From Phocaeicola coprophilus (GTDB lineage: Bacteria > Bacteroidota > Bacteroidia > Bacteroidales > Bacteroidaceae): a stretch of 64,000 nt of DNA. The stretch spans positions 1 to 64,000 of the forward strand of contig JACJJM010000013.1 of assembly GCA_016900015.1 (NCBI GenBank), written 5' to 3'. The notes below the pieces were generated by a model, which worked only from the letters and a program-made list of their open reading frames with translations, had not been told where the DNA came from and ran no database searches. Each line of letters opens with the position of its first letter. The stretch's first letter is position 1. The position numbers were made by a program, and so were the translations under genes. Of the stretch, positions 45,357 through 55,465 are shown piece after piece.

Positions 45357-45450
45357 GTTAATTCTTGTTTTTGATTGATACAAAATTATGGAAGACAGAC
45401 TTTTGTCACTATACCCAAATTACGGAGGATGCAACCTGAATTACGGAAGC

Positions 45451-45653
45451 TTACCTCCCGAACAATGTTTCTGCATTTTTCCAGAAAAACAGGTCCGTGT
45501 GGCGAGACAGGTTTTTGTCATGTGCCAATGTCTGCTTCAGCTTTTCCAAGTTGGCCTTCAGCACCTTGTCTGGCAGATAGGGATAGTCTGAGCCATAGAG
45601 GATGCACCACACAGCAGACTGAAGAGGACTGAAAGGAAGATGTCGCGTCTCAT
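45451..45653 (-). pseudogene. Internally deleted amidohydrolase gene
   Basis: An ATG at 45653, 4 nt after the aldo/keto reductase stop, begins a signal peptide (MRRDIFLSVLFSLLCGAS). The frame then shifts into ILYGSDYPYLPDKVLKANLEKL...LFFWKNAETLFGR and stops at 45451. The second part is the C-terminus of a metal-dependent amidohydrolase (GSDYPY motif, NAETLFG end). The whole catalytic barrel between the two is gone, so this is a relic of a gene once in the operon. Confidence 0.7.
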
Positions 45654-45657
45654 ACTC

Positions 45658-46833
<1,176 letters not shown>

Positions 46834-46995
46834 CTATTTATAAGATGTTTTATTCTCAATAGATTAATGTTCCTGTCTTTTATCTGTTGCAAAAATATCT
46901 TCATCTTCTTAGAAGCAGATTAGACAGATTACGGACAGTTGTAACACATTTACGGATTCTTTCGCCTGCGAGTCTCTGTGTATGTGGAAAATATC

Positions 46996-47003
46996 TATAT
47001 TTG
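46996..47003 (+). promoter_or_regulatory. Probable -7 element for the AraC-family gene
   Basis: TATATTTG followed by C, 24 nt upstream of the ATG at 47028. Confidence 0.6.
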
Positions 47004-47027
47004 CTTCCGACAAATACACATAACACT

Positions 47028-47936
47028 ATGAAAACAGATATGATACAAATGGATTCGGTGGACGTTTATGACCAGTATTTCGGACTGGAAACGTTGCATC
47101 CTCTGGTAAATGTTATCGACCTGGCTGAGGCAACTCGGTTTCCTACTCATTTTATAATAAATTATGGAGTCTATGCTTTGTTCTTGAAAGACACAAAGTG
47201 CGGTGATATTCGTTATGGCCGGCAGACTTATGACTATCAGGATGGGACGATAGTGAGCTTCGCCCCAGGCCAGGTGGCTGAGACCGAGATTCTGGAAGGT
47301 GTAAAACCCCAGGCTAAAGGCATCTTATTTCATCCGGACTTGATAAAAGGTACGTCACTCGGACAGGAAATCAAGTCGTACTCATTCTTTTCTTATAGTT
47401 CGCGTGAAGCTCTGCATCTGTCGGAAGAGGAACGCGACATCATCCTCGACTGCTTGAAGAAAATAAAGCTGGAACTTCTGCATCCGATAGACAAACTGAG
47501 CAAGCGGCTGATCGCACGAAACATCCAGTTGCTTTTGGATTATTGCATGCGTTTCTACAATCGTCAGTTCGTGACACGGACAAATGCCAACTTGGATGTG
47601 CTTTCGAAGTTTGAGTCCCTGCTTGATGACTATTTTCAGAGTGATAAACCGCAGACTGTGGGCATTCCGACTGTACGCTATTTTGCTGAACGTGTGTTTC
47701 TCTCGCCCAACTATTTTGGTGACTTGATAAAGAAAGAGACTGGCAAGACACCTCAGGAATATATTCAGGGGAAGATTATCGACACGGCTAAAGAGATGCT
47801 TCTCGGGACAGACAAGACGGTTAGTCAGATAGCTTATGAGTTGGGTTTTCAATATTCCCAGCATTTCAACCGTGTGTTTAAAAAGCATATCGGACAGTCT
47901 CCCAATGAATATAGGAAGATGCAGATGGTGCAATAG
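47028..47936 (+). CDS. AraC-family regulator of the redox cluster
   Basis: 302 aa from the ATG at 47028. The N-terminal ligand domain (about 10-190, cupin-like, with YDYQDGTIVSFAPGQV) is followed by a C-terminal AraC double helix-turn-helix (VRYFAERVFLSPNYFGDLIKKETGKTPQEYIQGKIIDTAKEMLLGTDKTVSQIAYELGFQYSQHFNRVFKKHIG in segments). The layout of divergent AraC plus AKR/flavodoxin genes is common for control of electrophile or quinone stress genes; the inducer is unknown. Upstream in-frame codons to 46887 cross the promoter and are not used. Confidence 0.9.
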   Translation: MKTDMIQMDSVDVYDQYFGLETLHPLVNVIDLAEATRFPTHFIINYGVYALFLKDTKCGDIRYGRQTYDYQDGTIVSFAPGQVAETEILEGVKPQAKGILFHPDLIKGTSLGQEIKSYSFFSYSSREALHLSEEERDIILDCLKKIKLELLHPIDKLSKRLIARNIQLLLDYCMRFYNRQFVTRTNANLDVLSKFESLLDDYFQSDKPQTVGIPTVRYFAERVFLSPNYFGDLIKKETGKTPQEYIQGKIIDTAKEMLLGTDKTVSQIAYELGFQYSQHFNRVFKKHIGQSPNEYRKMQMVQ

Positions 47937-47998
47937 TTTGGGCTTCGCAAGGGATGGAATCAGCGGTCGGACTTGCTGGTTATCTCATTATTTTATAT

Positions 47999-48006
47999 TA
48001 CCTTTG
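47999..48006 (+). promoter_or_regulatory. Probable -7 element for the ATPase-DUF4435 pair
   Basis: TACCTTTG, 42 nt upstream of the ATG at 48049; a TTG lies 23 nt further upstream. The pair therefore seems to have its own transcript. Confidence 0.55.
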
Positions 48007-48048
48007 TCATAGACAAACAATCTATATTTTTCGGAAAGGAGTGTAACC

Positions 48049-48873
48049 ATGAAAAAGCAAGCTGATTATATCAAGCGGATAGAGATAAAAGGGATCTGGG
48101 GCTGGAAGAATATCGCGTGGGATCTTCGTCCGGATGTAAATATATTAAGTGGTATCAATGGAATTGGCAAGAGCACAATCGTGAATAAGTCTGTCAGTTC
48201 TTTGCGTTTGCTTTCCGGCGGCGAGCTTGACTGTCAGTCTATGCCGGAGAATGTGCATTTCATCTTTTCTCCCAAGGACGCCTCGTGTATTCGTTTTGAT
48301 GTCATCCGCAGTTTTGATCGTCCGCTGTTGAATGCAGGACTGATGCAGAAAGTGGCTGATGAGCATGTCCGTACGGAGCTTGACTGGCAGCTATATCAGT
48401 TGCAACGCCGTTATCTGGATTATCAGGTGAACATCGGAAACCGCATCATCGATTTGCTTACAGAAGGGACTCCTGAAAGCCAGCAACGCGCGGCACAGGT
48501 GTCACAGCCCAAGAAGAAGTTTCAGGACATGATAGATTCCTTGTTCCGTGAGACGGGGAAAAAGATAGACAGAAAGAGTAATGAGATTATAATAGAGCAA
48601 GACGGCGATCGTCTGTTGCCTTATCAACTGTCATCAGGCGAAAAACAGATGCTTGTCATTTTGCTCACCGTGTTGGTGCAGGACGGGCAACCATGTGCTT
48701 TGTTTATGGATGAACCGGAAATCTCATTGCACATCGAATGGCAACAACAGCTTATCAAGCTTATCCGCGACTTGAATCCCCATGTGCAGATTATCCTCAC
48801 GACTCATTCACCGGCTGTGATTATGAACGGGTGGATGGACGCTGTGACTGAAGTGAGTGACATAACCGAATAA
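48049..48873 (+). CDS. Small ABC-type ATPase of a possible defence module
   Basis: 274-aa RecF/ABC-like ATPase without a membrane domain. Walker A GINGIGKS (35-42), ABC signature LSSGEKQ (194-200), Walker B LFMDEPE (218-224), H-loop TTHSP (His253). Only about 150 residues lie between Walker A and the signature, so there is no long SMC coiled coil. The next gene encodes a DUF4435 protein 13 nt downstream. ATPase plus DUF4435 is the make-up of PARIS (AriA/AriB) and resembles OLD-type ATPase-TOPRIM systems. AriA is usually larger, so this would be a compact or distant relative. Confidence 0.75.
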   Translation: MKKQADYIKRIEIKGIWGWKNIAWDLRPDVNILSGINGIGKSTIVNKSVSSLRLLSGGELDCQSMPENVHFIFSPKDASCIRFDVIRSFDRPLLNAGLMQKVADEHVRTELDWQLYQLQRRYLDYQVNIGNRIIDLLTEGTPESQQRAAQVSQPKKKFQDMIDSLFRETGKKIDRKSNEIIIEQDGDRLLPYQLSSGEKQMLVILLTVLVQDGQPCALFMDEPEISLHIEWQQQLIKLIRDLNPHVQIILTTHSPAVIMNGWMDAVTEVSDITE

Positions 48874-48886
48874 AGCCGTCGGCACT

Positions 48887-49891
48887 ATGAGTAAACGTTT
48901 GGCCCAAAACTTGAATTCTCTTTATGTGGAAGCAGCCAATCGCTTGCGTCCCAAGAAAGCACGTCGTAAAATCATAGCCTATGTGGAGAGCTATGACGAC
49001 GTTTTTTTTTGGCGTACGTTGCTCAATGAGTTTGAGAATGAACGACGCTATTTTCAGGTGATGTTGCCTTCTTCCACTTCGTTGGCAAAGGGGAAAAAGT
49101 CAGTTTTGATGAATTTGCTGGGTGAGTCGCTCGGACAGAACATGATTGCGTGTGTGGACAGTGATTACGACTATTTGATCCAAGGAGCAACCAACACTTC
49201 ACGCATGATAAACCAAAACCGTTATGTCTTCCAGACTTACACTTATGCGATTGAAAATTATCAGTGCTACGCCGGTGCATTGCATGAAGTCTGTGTAATG
49301 GCAACGCTAAACGATCGGGAAATCATCGATTTGGAAGAGTTTATGCGTATGTATTCGCGCATTGCTTATCCATTGTTTATATGGTCGGTGTGGTTTTATC
49401 GGAAACATCGTCAAGGAGTGTTCTCCTTACTTGATTTTTGTGAGATCGTACGGTTGGAAAGAGTAAGCATCTATCATTTGGAAGTGGCTTTGGGGCACAT
49501 GGAGAAGCGGGTAAAACAGAAATTGCACCGTTTGGAGCATGAATATCCAAAAGCCTTGCGTGAAATCGAATCCCTGAAGAAGGAGCTTCAGAAACTAGGC
49601 GTGACGCCAGAAAATACTTATTTGTTTATCCAAGGACATCATATCATGGACAATGTTGTGCTCAAGGTGCTGACTCCTCTTTGTGTGGTTTTGCGGCGTG
49701 AACGTGAAACGGAAATCAAGGATCTGGCTGAACATGACATCCAATGCCAAAACGAACTGACCTGTTACCAACGTAGTCAGAGCGGAGTGGAATTTATGAT
49801 TCGCAAACATACTTATTACAAGGATTCACCTTTATATAATCGGATACGTCAGCGGATTGCTGATTTTCTGAAGCATATAGATGGAGAATGA
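48887..49891 (+). CDS. DUF4435 protein with TOPRIM-like acidic motifs
   Basis: 334 aa. An N-terminal TOPRIM-like core: conserved Glu34 in IIAYVESYDDVFFW and a DxD motif in MIACVDSDYDYL (Asp92, Asp94), as expected for DUF4435/AriB nucleases. A helical, basic, coiled region follows (about 205-245, MEKRVKQKLHRLEHEYPKAL) and a C-terminal part with QGHHIMDNVV. It is likely the effector or nuclease partner of the upstream ATPase. The PARIS effector AriB cuts tRNA; whether this one does is unknown. Confidence 0.75.
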   Translation: MSKRLAQNLNSLYVEAANRLRPKKARRKIIAYVESYDDVFFWRTLLNEFENERRYFQVMLPSSTSLAKGKKSVLMNLLGESLGQNMIACVDSDYDYLIQGATNTSRMINQNRYVFQTYTYAIENYQCYAGALHEVCVMATLNDREIIDLEEFMRMYSRIAYPLFIWSVWFYRKHRQGVFSLLDFCEIVRLERVSIYHLEVALGHMEKRVKQKLHRLEHEYPKALREIESLKKELQKLGVTPENTYLFIQGHHIMDNVVLKVLTPLCVVLRRERETEIKDLAEHDIQCQNELTCYQRSQSGVEFMIRKHTYYKDSPLYNRIRQRIADFLKHIDGE

Positions 49892-49912
49892 TTCAGTGGT
49901 TATGAAATTATA

Positions 49913-50800
49913 ATGCCTATGGAATCGATGATGCAAATGACGTGTACGCAGCTTTCAGACAAGGACTGTTTTTATATCTCGGAGAGTCGGAATAAGTTGC
50001 TGTCTTATCCGATACATTGTCATGCCGATTATGAATTGAATTTTATGGAACACGGGCGTGGGGTGCGTCGTGTTGTTGGTGATTCTGATGAGATTATTGG
50101 CGAGAGCGACTTGGTGCTCATAACAGGCAAAGACTTGGAACATGTATGGGATCGTACCGGATGTGAATCTTCTGATGTGCATGAGATAACGATTCACTTT
50201 TCAGCAGACTTGTTTGGAGGTTCGTTTATGCATAAGACTCATTTTCAATCCATTTTTACCATGTTGGAGAAGGCACAGCGTGGGTTGGCTTTTTCTGAAG
50301 AGTGCGTGCAGAAAGTATATCCGATGTTTAATGCCTTGGTCGGTGAAAAGCGTGGTTTTTATGCTGTGTTGCGTTTCATGGTCATTCTTCATGAGCTTTC
50401 TTTGGATGAGCAGGCACGCATCTTGTCTAGCAATTCTTTTGCCCGTGTGCGCCATGTCGTCGATTCGTTGCGTGTCAATAAAGTACAAGATTATGTGGAA
50501 GAACACTATATGGAGGAAATTCGTCTGTCTACCTTGGCGGATATGGTGGGGATGACTTCTGTGTCTTTTAGTCGTTTCTTCCGGCATTCCACAGGACAGA
50601 CCTTTTCTGACTATTTGATAGCAGTTCGCTTGGAACATGCCTCTCGTTTGCTGCTTGACTCTCACTTGCCGATAGCAGAAGTGTGTTTTGAGTGTGGATT
50701 TAATAATCTCTCCAATTTCAATCGTATATTTAAGAAGAATAAGCATTGTGCGCCGAAAGCTTATCGTGAAAACTATCGGAAGCAGAAGATTGTAATCTGA
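49913..50800 (+). CDS. AraC-family regulator with cupin N-terminus
   Basis: 295 aa. N-terminal cupin (YPIHCHADYELNFMEHGRGVRRVVGD) and C-terminal AraC double helix-turn-helix (YMEEIRLSTLADMVGMTSVSFSRFF, LPIAEVCFECGFNNLSNFNRIFKK). It lies 21 nt after the DUF4435 gene in the same direction, so it may be co-transcribed, although such cupin-AraC proteins usually control sugar genes. Possible start codons are at 49913 and 49919. Confidence 0.88.
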   Translation: MPMESMMQMTCTQLSDKDCFYISESRNKLLSYPIHCHADYELNFMEHGRGVRRVVGDSDEIIGESDLVLITGKDLEHVWDRTGCESSDVHEITIHFSADLFGGSFMHKTHFQSIFTMLEKAQRGLAFSEECVQKVYPMFNALVGEKRGFYAVLRFMVILHELSLDEQARILSSNSFARVRHVVDSLRVNKVQDYVEEHYMEEIRLSTLADMVGMTSVSFSRFFRHSTGQTFSDYLIAVRLEHASRLLLDSHLPIAEVCFECGFNNLSNFNRIFKKNKHCAPKAYRENYRKQKIVI

Positions 50801-50862
50801 AGTTGGATAAAAAAGTATTAGAATATGATAAAATTGTATTATTCTTTTCGAAAAAACGCTTT

Positions 50863-51213
50863 TACCTTTGCTGATATAGAAAGGGAAAAGTGGAAAAAGA
50901 ACAGATATGATAGTTTGATACCAAATGCCTAGAGTTTTTTGATAGGTTATTTAGTTTTAGGGTTGTTTTTCTGGAGAGGGTTTTCAAGCGTGATTATCCC
51001 TCTTCTACTTTCCTAAAGCAGTCTTGCAATTAAGTACATAGGGAGTTGAAAAATGATTAGCAAAATGTGAATGATAGAAGTGCGGATTGATTCGCTATTA
51101 CTTCTATCGGTTTATAGGAAACTTTGTGTTAATAGCTTGAGGAAAGGCCTCATATTCTGTTCTGTTAAAAGAGGAACTGTCTTCACTCTGGAGGCAATTC
51201 CTCTTTTGTTTTT
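50863..51213 (+). ncRNA. Candidate small RNA (promoter, structured gene-free body, terminator)
   Basis: TACCTTTG at 50863-50870 could start a transcript that runs about 340 nt to a terminator at 51167-51213. All frames are full of stops. The body has a clean stem GATAGAAGT/ACTTCTATC (51073-51081 with 51100-51108) and TGAGG/CCTCA just before the terminator. There is no match to a known RNA family that I recognise. It could also be the decayed 3' region of the AraC gene. Confidence 0.35.
51167..51213 (+). terminator. Terminator in the AraC-amidase gap
   Basis: AAAAGAGGAA (51167-51176) pairs with TTCCTCTTTT (51198-51207), then GTTTTT. Confidence 0.8.
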
Positions 51214-51341
51214 GATGGCGGTTTGAGGGAAATCGGGGTATGTTCAAAATGTACGGTATTGTTTTTCAAATAGACGTGGTTATTGTTCTTTTTTTCTTTT
51301 AAAGTTAGCCTGAATTCTGAAAGAAAAAGAAAACTATGAGC

Positions 51342-51377
51342 TTTTTGCAGGTTTTCCGCTGAAATATATTACTTTTG
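51342..51377 (+). promoter_or_regulatory. Promoter of the amidase gene
   Basis: TTTTTG at 51342-51347 and TACTTTTG at 51370-51377, 22 nt apart; start codon 8 nt downstream of the element, so the leader is very short. Confidence 0.55.
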
Positions 51378-51385
51378 CATGTCGT

Positions 51386-52570
51386 ATGAATGTTATGCAT
51401 ATACAGATATCACATATATGGAAATGGGCATTTTGCGTTGGAATGTTTTTATGTTTCAGCTTGCCGTCATCAGCTAAAGACTTTATTGTGGTGCTGGATG
51501 CTGGTCATGGAGGTCATGATGCAGGAGCTGTCGGGCGTATCTCAAAGGAGAAAAACATAAATCTGAAGGTAGCTCTTGCTGTGGGCCATTTGCTGGAACA
51601 AAATTGTGAAGATGTCAAAGTGGTATATACTCGTCGCACTGATAAGTTTGTTCCCCTGCATCGACGTGCGGACATCGCCAATCAGGCAAAAGCTGATTTA
51701 TTTGTTTCCATTCATACTAATTCATTGGCAAAGGGACGTATAGCGCGCGGTACAGAAACTTACACGTTAGGTTTGCATCGCACAAAAGAAAATCTGGAAG
51801 TCGCCCAAAAAGAGAATTCTGTCATTCTTATTGAAAGTGATTATAAGCAACGTTATGCAGGATTTAATCCGAACTCAGCTGAAAGCTACATCATGTTTGA
51901 ATTGATCCAGGACAAGAACATGAAACAGAGTGTCCGTCTGGCGCAATTCATTCAGGAACAGTTTCGAAACACGGCCCGTCGCAACGACAGGGGAGTGCGT
52001 CAAGCTGGTTTTCTGGTGTTGCATGCTACGTCGATGCCGAGTGTGCTGGTCGAATTAGGCTATATCTCCACACCTGATGAAGAACGCTATTTGAATTCTC
52101 AAAAAGGTGTCGAGGATTTGAGTCGCAGTGTATACAATGCGATTATTGATTACAAGCGCCATCAACCTGGTGCTTCCTCATCTGAAACAAATCAACGTGC
52201 TGTGACTGTGGCTGAGAGAGGGCCTGTTCCTTCTTCTGAAGATGTGTCTGCTGAGGCCGGTAAAGAACCAATGCCGGTTTCAGAACCTGTAGGTCAAAAA
52301 CCGGTGTTTAAGATTCAGGTGCTTACATCTGGTTCTGTGCTCAAAAAAGGTGATCGCCGTTTAAAAGGATTACAGCCGGTGGAGTATTATTTTGAAGGAG
52401 GATTATATAAATATACGTATGGTTCTTCGACCGATTATAATGAGATTTATCAAATGCGGAAACGTATACTTCCGAAATTTAAGGATGCTTTTATCATCGC
52501 ATTTCGAGGTGATAAGAAAATCAATGTGCAACAAGCAATTGAGGAATTTAAACAAAACAAACAGAAGTAA
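51386..52570 (+). CDS. N-acetylmuramoyl-L-alanine amidase (Amidase_3)
   Basis: 394 aa. Signal peptide ending near SSAKD, then an Amidase_3 domain (about 30-255): zinc ligands in VVLDAGHGGHDAG, the Glu of SKEKNINLKVA, SIHTNSLAKG, and the catalytic Glu in VLVELGYISTPDEERYL. A low-complexity linker (about 260-305) leads to a C-terminal SPOR-like domain (FKIQVLTSG...YYFEGGLYKYTYGS). It cleaves peptidoglycan stem peptides in the periplasm. An in-frame ATG three codons later is an alternative start. It pairs with the MCE gene 11 nt downstream. Confidence 0.92.
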   Translation: MNVMHIQISHIWKWAFCVGMFLCFSLPSSAKDFIVVLDAGHGGHDAGAVGRISKEKNINLKVALAVGHLLEQNCEDVKVVYTRRTDKFVPLHRRADIANQAKADLFVSIHTNSLAKGRIARGTETYTLGLHRTKENLEVAQKENSVILIESDYKQRYAGFNPNSAESYIMFELIQDKNMKQSVRLAQFIQEQFRNTARRNDRGVRQAGFLVLHATSMPSVLVELGYISTPDEERYLNSQKGVEDLSRSVYNAIIDYKRHQPGASSSETNQRAVTVAERGPVPSSEDVSAEAGKEPMPVSEPVGQKPVFKIQVLTSGSVLKKGDRRLKGLQPVEYYFEGGLYKYTYGSSTDYNEIYQMRKRILPKFKDAFIIAFRGDKKINVQQAIEEFKQNKQK

Positions 52571-52581
52571 ATTACAGGATT

Positions 52582-53481
52582 ATGAAATACGTTACAAAAG
52601 AAGTAAAAATAGCGTGTGCCGGGATTGTAGCTGTTGTGCTCTTGTATTTTGGCATTAATTTCTTGAAAGGCATTAATATGTTAAAAGCCACCAACTATTA
52701 TTATGTGGAGTGTGACAATATTGGAGGTTTGGCCGTTTCAAGTCCGGTTTATGCAGATGGATATAATATAGGTATAGTACGCGATATTAGCTATGACCAC
52801 GAACGTCCGGGGCATGTCACTGTGGAAATCGAAGTCGAAGAAGGTCTGCGTGTGCCTAAAGGAAGTGAAGCGGAGCTGGTGACCGAGATGCTGGGAACTG
52901 TCAAGATGAATTTGTTGTTAGCCAACAACCCTCGTGAGCGAGTGGAAATCGGAGATACAATTCCGGGACATAGTAATAACGGATTGATGGGCGAGGCTTC
53001 AAAAATGGTGCCTGTCATTCAACAGATGCTTCCAAAGATGGATTCGATTTTAATATCGCTAAACAAATTGTTGGCTGATCCTGCATTGGCTGCTACTTTA
53101 CATAATACGCAAGTGATTACGGAGAACTTGACAGTCACAACAAACCAGATTAATCAGCTTATGAAAAATGATATTCCGCAACTTACTGGTAAGTTGAATC
53201 ATATAAGTGATAATTTTGTGACTATCAGTGATAACCTAGCTCAAACTGATTATAATGCAATGCTTCAACGGGTGGATGCGACATTGGCCAGTTTTGCTTC
53301 AATTACGGATAAGTTGAATAACAAGGATAATAATCTCGGCTTGCTGTTGAATGATAGTACATTGTATTATAACTTGAATCGTACGAGCAGCAATGCGGCA
53401 GACTTGCTTGAGGATTTGAAAACTCATCCAAAGCGCTATGTTCATTTTTCACTCTTTGGAAGGAAAGACGATTCCAAGTGA
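52582..53481 (+). CDS. MlaD/MCE-family lipid transport protein
   Basis: 299 aa. One N-terminal membrane anchor (about 9-28, KIACAGIVAVVLLYFGINFL), then an MCE domain (YYYVECDNIGGLAVSSPVYADGYNIGIVRDI...GTVKMNLLLANNP) and a long helical C-terminal region with repeated NQINQL/DNL motifs. MCE proteins carry lipids between membranes with an MlaE/MlaF transporter, which is not in this window. The amidase-MCE pairing is common in Bacteroides as I recall. Confidence 0.9.
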   Translation: MKYVTKEVKIACAGIVAVVLLYFGINFLKGINMLKATNYYYVECDNIGGLAVSSPVYADGYNIGIVRDISYDHERPGHVTVEIEVEEGLRVPKGSEAELVTEMLGTVKMNLLLANNPRERVEIGDTIPGHSNNGLMGEASKMVPVIQQMLPKMDSILISLNKLLADPALAATLHNTQVITENLTVTTNQINQLMKNDIPQLTGKLNHISDNFVTISDNLAQTDYNAMLQRVDATLASFASITDKLNNKDNNLGLLLNDSTLYYNLNRTSSNAADLLEDLKTHPKRYVHFSLFGRKDDSK

Positions 53482-53510
53482 TTGAGAGGACGCTGAGAGC
53501 GTGCATATAT

Positions 53511-53573
53511 AAGGTGTGAATGGTGACAGGGTGAAGCTGTGAAAAAAATATAATCTGTTACCATTCACACCTT
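53511..53573 (+). terminator. Long hairpin after the MCE gene
   Basis: AAGGTGTGAATGGT and GACAG pair with CTGTT and ACCATTCACACCTT (53555-53573), followed by GGCTTTTT. Likely the terminator of the amidase-MCE operon. Confidence 0.7.
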
Positions 53574-53982
53574 GGCTTTTTAACAAAAATCTCTTTTTGG
53601 TAAAAAGATGACTTCTTGGAGGTCTTATTAAGCGAGTGTGCTGTTATCTAGATTTTGTCTAAATTGTAAATTGAGAAATTTGATATACCTCCTTAAGATT
53701 AATAGATTTATAATCAGTTTGTAACACAGCTGATGTCGGTGGGGGATAGTGTGGTCATATGAACTTGATGGTGTGGAAACAATCTCAAATTCAGAACCTT
53801 TCAGATTTGCAAGGTGTACTATTGGTAATTTGTACAGTAAACGAATAAAAAAGTCCTCATATAGAGAGCTTTATTATCAATTGCTAATATGCAAGAAAAA
53901 GAGGATTTGTTTTTTTTGAATTATATTATCTACTTTGCAGAGTAGAAGTTTTGACAAGTTAATAAATGTTTTTTTGAGCCTT
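53574..53982. other. Gap upstream of dnaA, no gene and no DnaA-box cluster
   Basis: AT-rich, all frames closed. A weak hairpin TCCTC/GAGGA (53853-53905) is followed by eight T at about 53911. CTACTTTGC at 53930 may be the dnaA -7 element. No copy of TTATCCACA is visible on either strand here, so an origin next to dnaA is not supported. Confidence 0.5.
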
Positions 53983-55383
53983 ATGATGGAAAGTAATCAT
54001 GTAGAGCTCTGGAATCGTTGTCTGCAAGTCATAAAAGACAATGTATCGGAGCATGCATTTAATACGTGGTTTAAACCTATCATACCTTTAAAGTATGAAA
54101 ATAAAACCCTGACAGTAGAAGTCCCGACCTCGTATTTCTATGAGTTCATAGAAGATCATTATTTGGGATTGCTGCGCTCTGTCCTTTATAAAGAAATAGG
54201 AGAGGGCACACGTCTGATGTATAGCATTCTGACAGACAAGGCTCATCATCTGACCACTAATATTCCTTCAACAAATCATCCTGTGGATGCACAGCAACAA
54301 CCGGTGACGGGTGGTAATCGTACTCCGTTTATGCCGGTGCAAACTGCTCTTCCTGCACTTGATCCACGTTTGAATCCTAAGTATCGCTTTGATAATTTTA
54401 TTGAGGGTGACAGTAATAAATTGCCGCGTACGATTGCCGAAGAGGTGGCTTTACGCCCTGCTAAGACAGCATTCAATCCGTTGTTTATTTATGGCGCGTC
54501 AGGAGTGGGCAAGACTCATTTAGTGAATGCGATAGGAGCTCGTATAAAAGAGCTGTATCCTCAGCAACGAGTACTCTATGTGTCGGCAAACTTATTTCAG
54601 GTGCAGTTTGTTGATGCAACCTTGCGCAATAAAGTAACAGACTTTATCAAGTTTTATCAGACAATAGATGTGCTGATTATAGATGATATCCAAGAGTTTG
54701 CTGCTATGACAAAGACGCAAAACACTTTCTTTCATATATTCAATCATTTACATCAGAATGGTAAACAGTTGATTTTGACATCCGATCGTCCGCCAGTCAT
54801 GCTGCAAGGTATGGAAGATCGTCTGCTCACGCGTTTTAAATGGGGATTGCTGGCTGAATTGGAAAGACCTAATGCTGAGTTGCGTAGGAATATCTTGAAA
54901 GACAAGATCCATCGTGACGGGTTGGAGCTTCCCGAGCCGGTGATTAACTTCATCGCGGAGAATGTGGATGAGAGTGTACGTGACTTGGAAGGAGTCGTTA
55001 CTTCATTGATGGCTTATTCTGTGTATAGCAACCGGGATATTGACATGAGTTTGGCTGAAAGTGTCGTGAAAAAGGTTGCGAAGGTCGAGAAGAAGGAAAT
55101 TACGATTGATTCGATTGTGTCCAAAGTGTGTGAGCATTATGAAATCGAGAAGGAAAGCCTTCATTCCCGTTCCCGGAAGCATAATGTGGCGATAGCGCGC
55201 CAGGTGGCTATGTATTTGGCAAAGAAATATACAGATACGTCCTGTGTCAGAATTGGAAAGCTTATAGCAAACCGAAACCATTCGACGGTGCTTCATTCTT
55301 GCAAAATGGTGCAGACACAGTTGGAGGTAGACAAAAACTTCCGTACAGAGATGGAGGAAATAGAAAATCTGATACGTGTGTGA
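53983..55383 (+). CDS. dnaA: Chromosomal replication initiator protein DnaA
   Basis: 466 aa from the ATG at 53983 ([30 protein letters not shown]). Domain I, a short linker, then the AAA+ core: [23 protein letters not shown], Walker [17 protein letters not shown], Walker [13 protein letters not shown], sensor SDRPP. C-terminal domain IV has [21 protein letters not shown] for DnaA-box binding. Full length. An in-frame TTG further upstream at 53935 is not supported by the family. Confidence 0.96.
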   Translation: MMESNHVELWNRCLQVIKDNVSEHAFNTWFKPIIPLKYENKTLTVEVPTSYFYEFIEDHYLGLLRSVLYKEIGEGTRLMYSILTDKAHHLTTNIPSTNHPVDAQQQPVTGGNRTPFMPVQTALPALDPRLNPKYRFDNFIEGDSNKLPRTIAEEVALRPAKTAFNPLFIYGASGVGKTHLVNAIGARIKELYPQQRVLYVSANLFQVQFVDATLRNKVTDFIKFYQTIDVLIIDDIQEFAAMTKTQNTFFHIFNHLHQNGKQLILTSDRPPVMLQGMEDRLLTRFKWGLLAELERPNAELRRNILKDKIHRDGLELPEPVINFIAENVDESVRDLEGVVTSLMAYSVYSNRDIDMSLAESVVKKVAKVEKKEITIDSIVSKVCEHYEIEKESLHSRSRKHNVAIARQVAMYLAKKYTDTSCVRIGKLIANRNHSTVLHSCKMVQTQLEVDKNFRTEMEEIENLIRV

Positions 55384-55407
55384 TTTAAGTAATAAAGGTC
55401 GAAATAG

Positions 55408-55452
55408 AAAAGGATGTGCTGGTGTGAAACCACAGACGGCACATCCTTTTTT
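55408..55452. terminator. Bidirectional terminator between dnaA and the nitroreductase
   Basis: AAAAGGATGTGC (55408-55419) pairs with GCACATCCTTTT (55439-55450), with further T. Confidence 0.82.
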
Positions 55453-55465
55453 CTTGTGATGATAT

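Noticed and set aside
53574-53982. Replication origin next to dnaA
   Set aside because: No DnaA-box cluster (TTATCCACA) seen on either strand; the gap is only AT-rich.
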